Origin: Certhia americana
Lineage: Eukaryota > Chordata > Aves > Passeriformes > Certhiidae
Assembly: GCA_018697195.1 (NCBI GenBank)
Contig: CM031864.1
Span: forward strand, 28,219,962 to 28,283,961
Direction: 5' to 3'
DNA: 64,000 nucleotides
Below are positions 60,801-64,000 of the stretch, in pieces. The notes beneath the pieces were generated by a model, which saw only the letters and a program-made list of their open reading frames with translations, did not search any database and had not been told where the DNA came from. The number at the start of each line of letters is the position of its first letter. Position 1 is the first letter of the stretch. The position numbers were made by a program, and so were the translations under genes.

Positions 60801-63800
60801 CAACTGTCTAGCATCCACCTCTGAAATATTTCTCACATGTCTGAGAAGCATTAAGCAGGGTCACATACCAAGAAAGCTGCATGAGCAGGGAGGGCTAAGT
60901 CTCCAGACAATGCCCTCTGGGCACAGACACCTCATTTCCTGCTCCAGGAAACTCCTGCATGAGGTACAGGCAGTTGGATCACATGGACATCAGAGCAGGA
61001 TGAGGGAGGGGGTGACATGCAGGCAACAGAGCCAGACCAGCAAGAAGGAGAAGACCTGAAGAAGAAACCAGAAGTCTCACCTTCATGGCGCAGCTTGTCA
61101 TTGCTCAGTCCAGAGGTCCTGGGTGGAGAATCCATGTCAATGGCAATCTCTTCTACATACAAGTGAACTTGTCCTTATGTTCACTTCAGATGCACTGCTT
61201 CCACCAGGACTCCTACCACTCGGCCCTAATAAAACAGAAGAAACAAGAGCTGCAACATACTTCACACTGGAAGGTTGAGATACCAGGAGGCCACAACATC
61301 CTACCTTCCTCCAGAAAAGGCAGATATACCACATTGCCATTCTGGCCTCTTTCACAAAACGTGCACTTCAAACTGACAAAGAACAGCTTCTGCCCATTCA
61401 TTATGTTCTTTGCATTAACCAATTTCTCTCCAACCAAGTCATAAACCCCAAAGCTGCATGCAAGGAGCATCCTAAAATATTCTTGTAAATCTCAGCCACC
61501 ACATTCATTAATTACAACCCAGTGATAGTTCAGGCCATTAGTTCTGGCTGGTAACTTCATTTATTCCCACATTAATGCTTGATTTTAGTGGTTGTCTCAT
61601 TACCACTCTATTACTTACCTACTTTATCCATCATTGCAAGCCAGGCCAGATGGGAGGAGCAGAGTTTGCCCTGCGTCTGTTGGGAGACGAAGCATCAAGT
61701 GCAGAGAACCCAGGAATCACAAACAAAACACTTCTAATCTGCAGCTGAGGTTATAATTATTATTAGGAAATGGAAATGACACAGATGAGTGTTGTCAGGA
61801 ACACAAACATATTCCAGCATTGAAAAATTGTGGATATTGAGGATTGAGCTACCTATTAAATCAGAGCCAAAAGCTTTGGGAAGAATGGAGGCAATATTAG
61901 CAGTCATACAGAAAAATGACATCAGCTATGCCCTCCCCCTCCTTGGACTCTTATTCCTCCAAAGCTCAGGTTAGATTCAAACAGCTCCTGACTGTTAAGC
62001 AGTTTGAAGTGGCAAGTCCAAGTACAGGCACTCGGAGCTGCTACCTACTGAATGCTCACATATAAGGTGAAAATACACCTTAAATGTGTACAGATACAAT
62101 AGTTCTTGGCATACCGACACATACCCAGATGGAGTTCCTCTTGTGCAGTAAACAAGCACTTCCAAAAATGTGCTTTCTTGCATCTACTACATCCCTGCCT
62201 GCCCAGGACTTGCTCCACCTGCTGATCCAGTCCCATGGGTCAGACAATGGTGTTTCAGCCTAGGGAGACCATCAGCCTTTCACTGTGACATTCCCTCCTT
62301 CTTCCCCCAAAGTCTTGCTGGAGACAGCATTTCAATCTTCCCCTGCTTGACCCAGAAAAAGGTTTTATGTTAACAGGCTGAGAAACCACGATATGAGCCG
62401 GGGAAAGGGCTCAGAGGGACGTTTCCCTTGCAGCAACACAGCTTCTCTTCAGAGCAAGCAAAGCACTTCTACTCCACCCCAATAAGATGCCCATACAGTA
62501 ATAGTGCATGTAACTAGTTTTCAGTGCTCCCAAATGACTGGAATCCTCTGAAGTGGGAGAGGTTGATGACATAAAAGCAAGGTAGAAAAAGAAGACATAT
62601 CTCCAAGATAATGTCAGTACTAAAATATCAATGATTTCCTCTGTGATCAGTAACCCCCTCCAGCTAATGTGCCCATGCTGGCAAAAGCAGACTCTAAATG
62701 GGGCTGTGCCAGAACAACTGACAGGGCAAGTCTGCAAGATGCCACAATCAGATGTAATTAAAACACCTTTGCTGCCCTGCTTTCCATTCTCTCAGCAACA
62801 AAATCCATTACAGAATGCAGTTAGAAAATGATTTAAAATGTCCCTGAAGCCAGGTTGTTGACACCAGTGTAGACAGATGGATTTTGATACACCCTTGATT
62901 AAAAAGCTTTCTGCAAAAGGCAAAGAGGTAGGAAGGAAGCCAGGTGATGAGCTGGAGGACCATCCTAGAAACAGGGGCTATTCCCCAGGGAAAAAAAAAT
63001 GCTACTGGAAGAGAAAGATGCCCGATCAACCAGCCGAAGGTTAAAACACCTCATCCCCCTAGGAATCAGGCTGCAACCCTCTGCTCCAGTACCAGGCTCC
63101 TGTCCCTATGCTTCTTGCTCAAAGTGTTTCTTGCAACACCACACACATCACTTCTTTTAGTCTCTGATGAAAGGATGCAGGGAAAACAATCAACAGAAAG
63201 CCTCATACAGTGCTTAGCCCCTAAGCAGGGCCAGCAATACTTCCATTTCCCATGGAGCTACATATCCCAGTGGGATTCTCCAGGATGCAGTAGGGTACTG
63301 TCTCCAAGAACAGTTTTCCCCAGAGGCATTCATGACATCTCCCTTCCTCATTCTCTCACATACAGATGCTCTTGCACTGATAAAGCTTGAACTCTTGTGG
63401 CAGAGAGGGACAAAGAGAAAGTCTTCTCCCTGGTCAACTATTTATATCAAACCAGTCTCTAGCATACAGAGGTGCAATCAGCCTTCAGAGTGCAAAGTTT
63501 TAGAAGTGGGCAAAAAGGAGCCAAAACCACATTAACACTCTTTTCTCAGGGAGAAAAAGCAAGAAGGAACGGTGTTAAAATTGAGTGTGGGCAGCTGCCC
63601 CGACCAGCTCTTGGAGAGAAGAAATCCAGGTGGGAAAAAGGATTAAGCACAGCTCAGAGAACAACCTGAAGAACTGTAGTTGAGGTGAAAAACCTCGAGT
63701 GAGCACAGAGGGTCAGAAGGTCAGGATGCTGCAGGCATAGGTGTGGGTTGTGGACCTACACAAACTACTGACTACTGCTTACTAACCCAGTATCATTCTG

Positions 63801-64000
63801 GCCCACTCTGCTGGCCAAATGCTCTGAAGCTGCTGTGATCTGGCAGCAAAGGTTTGCAAGCATGTCCCATGAAAAAAGAGGCTTTCCCATCAAATATTCC
63901 TCAGGCTTTATGTACAAGGGTATTTGACCAAAGACTTCAGCTCAGCAAGGAATTACAAATCAGAAAGTATAAGATATTCAGTATCACCAGCTCCTGCAGT
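57881..64000. other. Intergenic region to the window end, no gene recognised
   Basis: No exon of the genes expected beyond BRINP2 in other vertebrates (SEC16B or RASAL2) was recognised. It contains a CT dinucleotide tract at 60212-60234 and AT-rich blocks at about 61490-61660 and 61740-61930. Confidence 0.5.
60212..60234. repeat. CT dinucleotide microsatellite
   Basis: About eleven CT units follow a short C run. It is a simple repeat. Confidence 0.95.

Noticed and set aside
1..64000. CRISPR arrays, operons, tRNA or rRNA genes
   Set aside because: No regularly spaced repeats, no bacterial gene organisation, and no cloverleaf or ribosomal sequence recognised; the window is vertebrate genomic DNA.

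Overview
This is a vertebrate nuclear genomic window, most likely from a bird. The evidence is spliced neural genes with GT-AG introns, CpG-island promoters, and several truncated copies of the avian/reptilian CR1 retroposon. No bacterial, plasmid, phage or CRISPR features were seen. The species cannot be fixed from the sequence.

Left part (1-8.5 kb). The first coding exon of ASTN1 (astrotactin-1) lies on the minus strand at 5987-6269. Everything to its left is therefore ASTN1 intron 1, and the rest of that gene lies outside the window. About 2 kb away, and divergent from it, is a CpG-rich promoter at roughly 8140-8250. It has GC boxes, two opposed CCAAT boxes and a TATA-like element, and it appears to drive BRINP2 on the plus strand.

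Middle part (8.2-21.6 kb). This holds a complete, unusually compact BRINP2 gene. There is an inferred non-coding exon 1 ending at 8466, then seven coding exons (14402-14694, 16655-16845, 17003-17193, 17559-17664, 18007-18243, 18431-18653, 18993-20109). They join in frame, with every junction GT-AG, into a 785-residue secreted MACPF-domain protein. A probable 3' UTR with an AU-rich element follows. ASTN1 and BRINP2 are both neuronal MACPF proteins and sit head to head. This is the known ASTN1/BRINP2 synteny, paralogous to ASTN2/BRINP1.

Right part (21.6-64 kb). No protein-coding exon could be recognised on either strand. The stretch holds CR1 fragments, simple repeats, poly-A tracts, one 100-N assembly gap, AT-rich blocks that look like candidate conserved non-coding elements, an isolated CpG cluster near 53 kb, and unclassified repeats around 56.4-57.9 kb. 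It reads as a regulatory gene desert downstream of BRINP2. I found no convincing undescribed molecular system. The observations most worth following are the compact divergent locus, the retroposon beside its promoter, the upstream ORFs, the orphan CpG cluster and the unclassified repeats near 57 kb.
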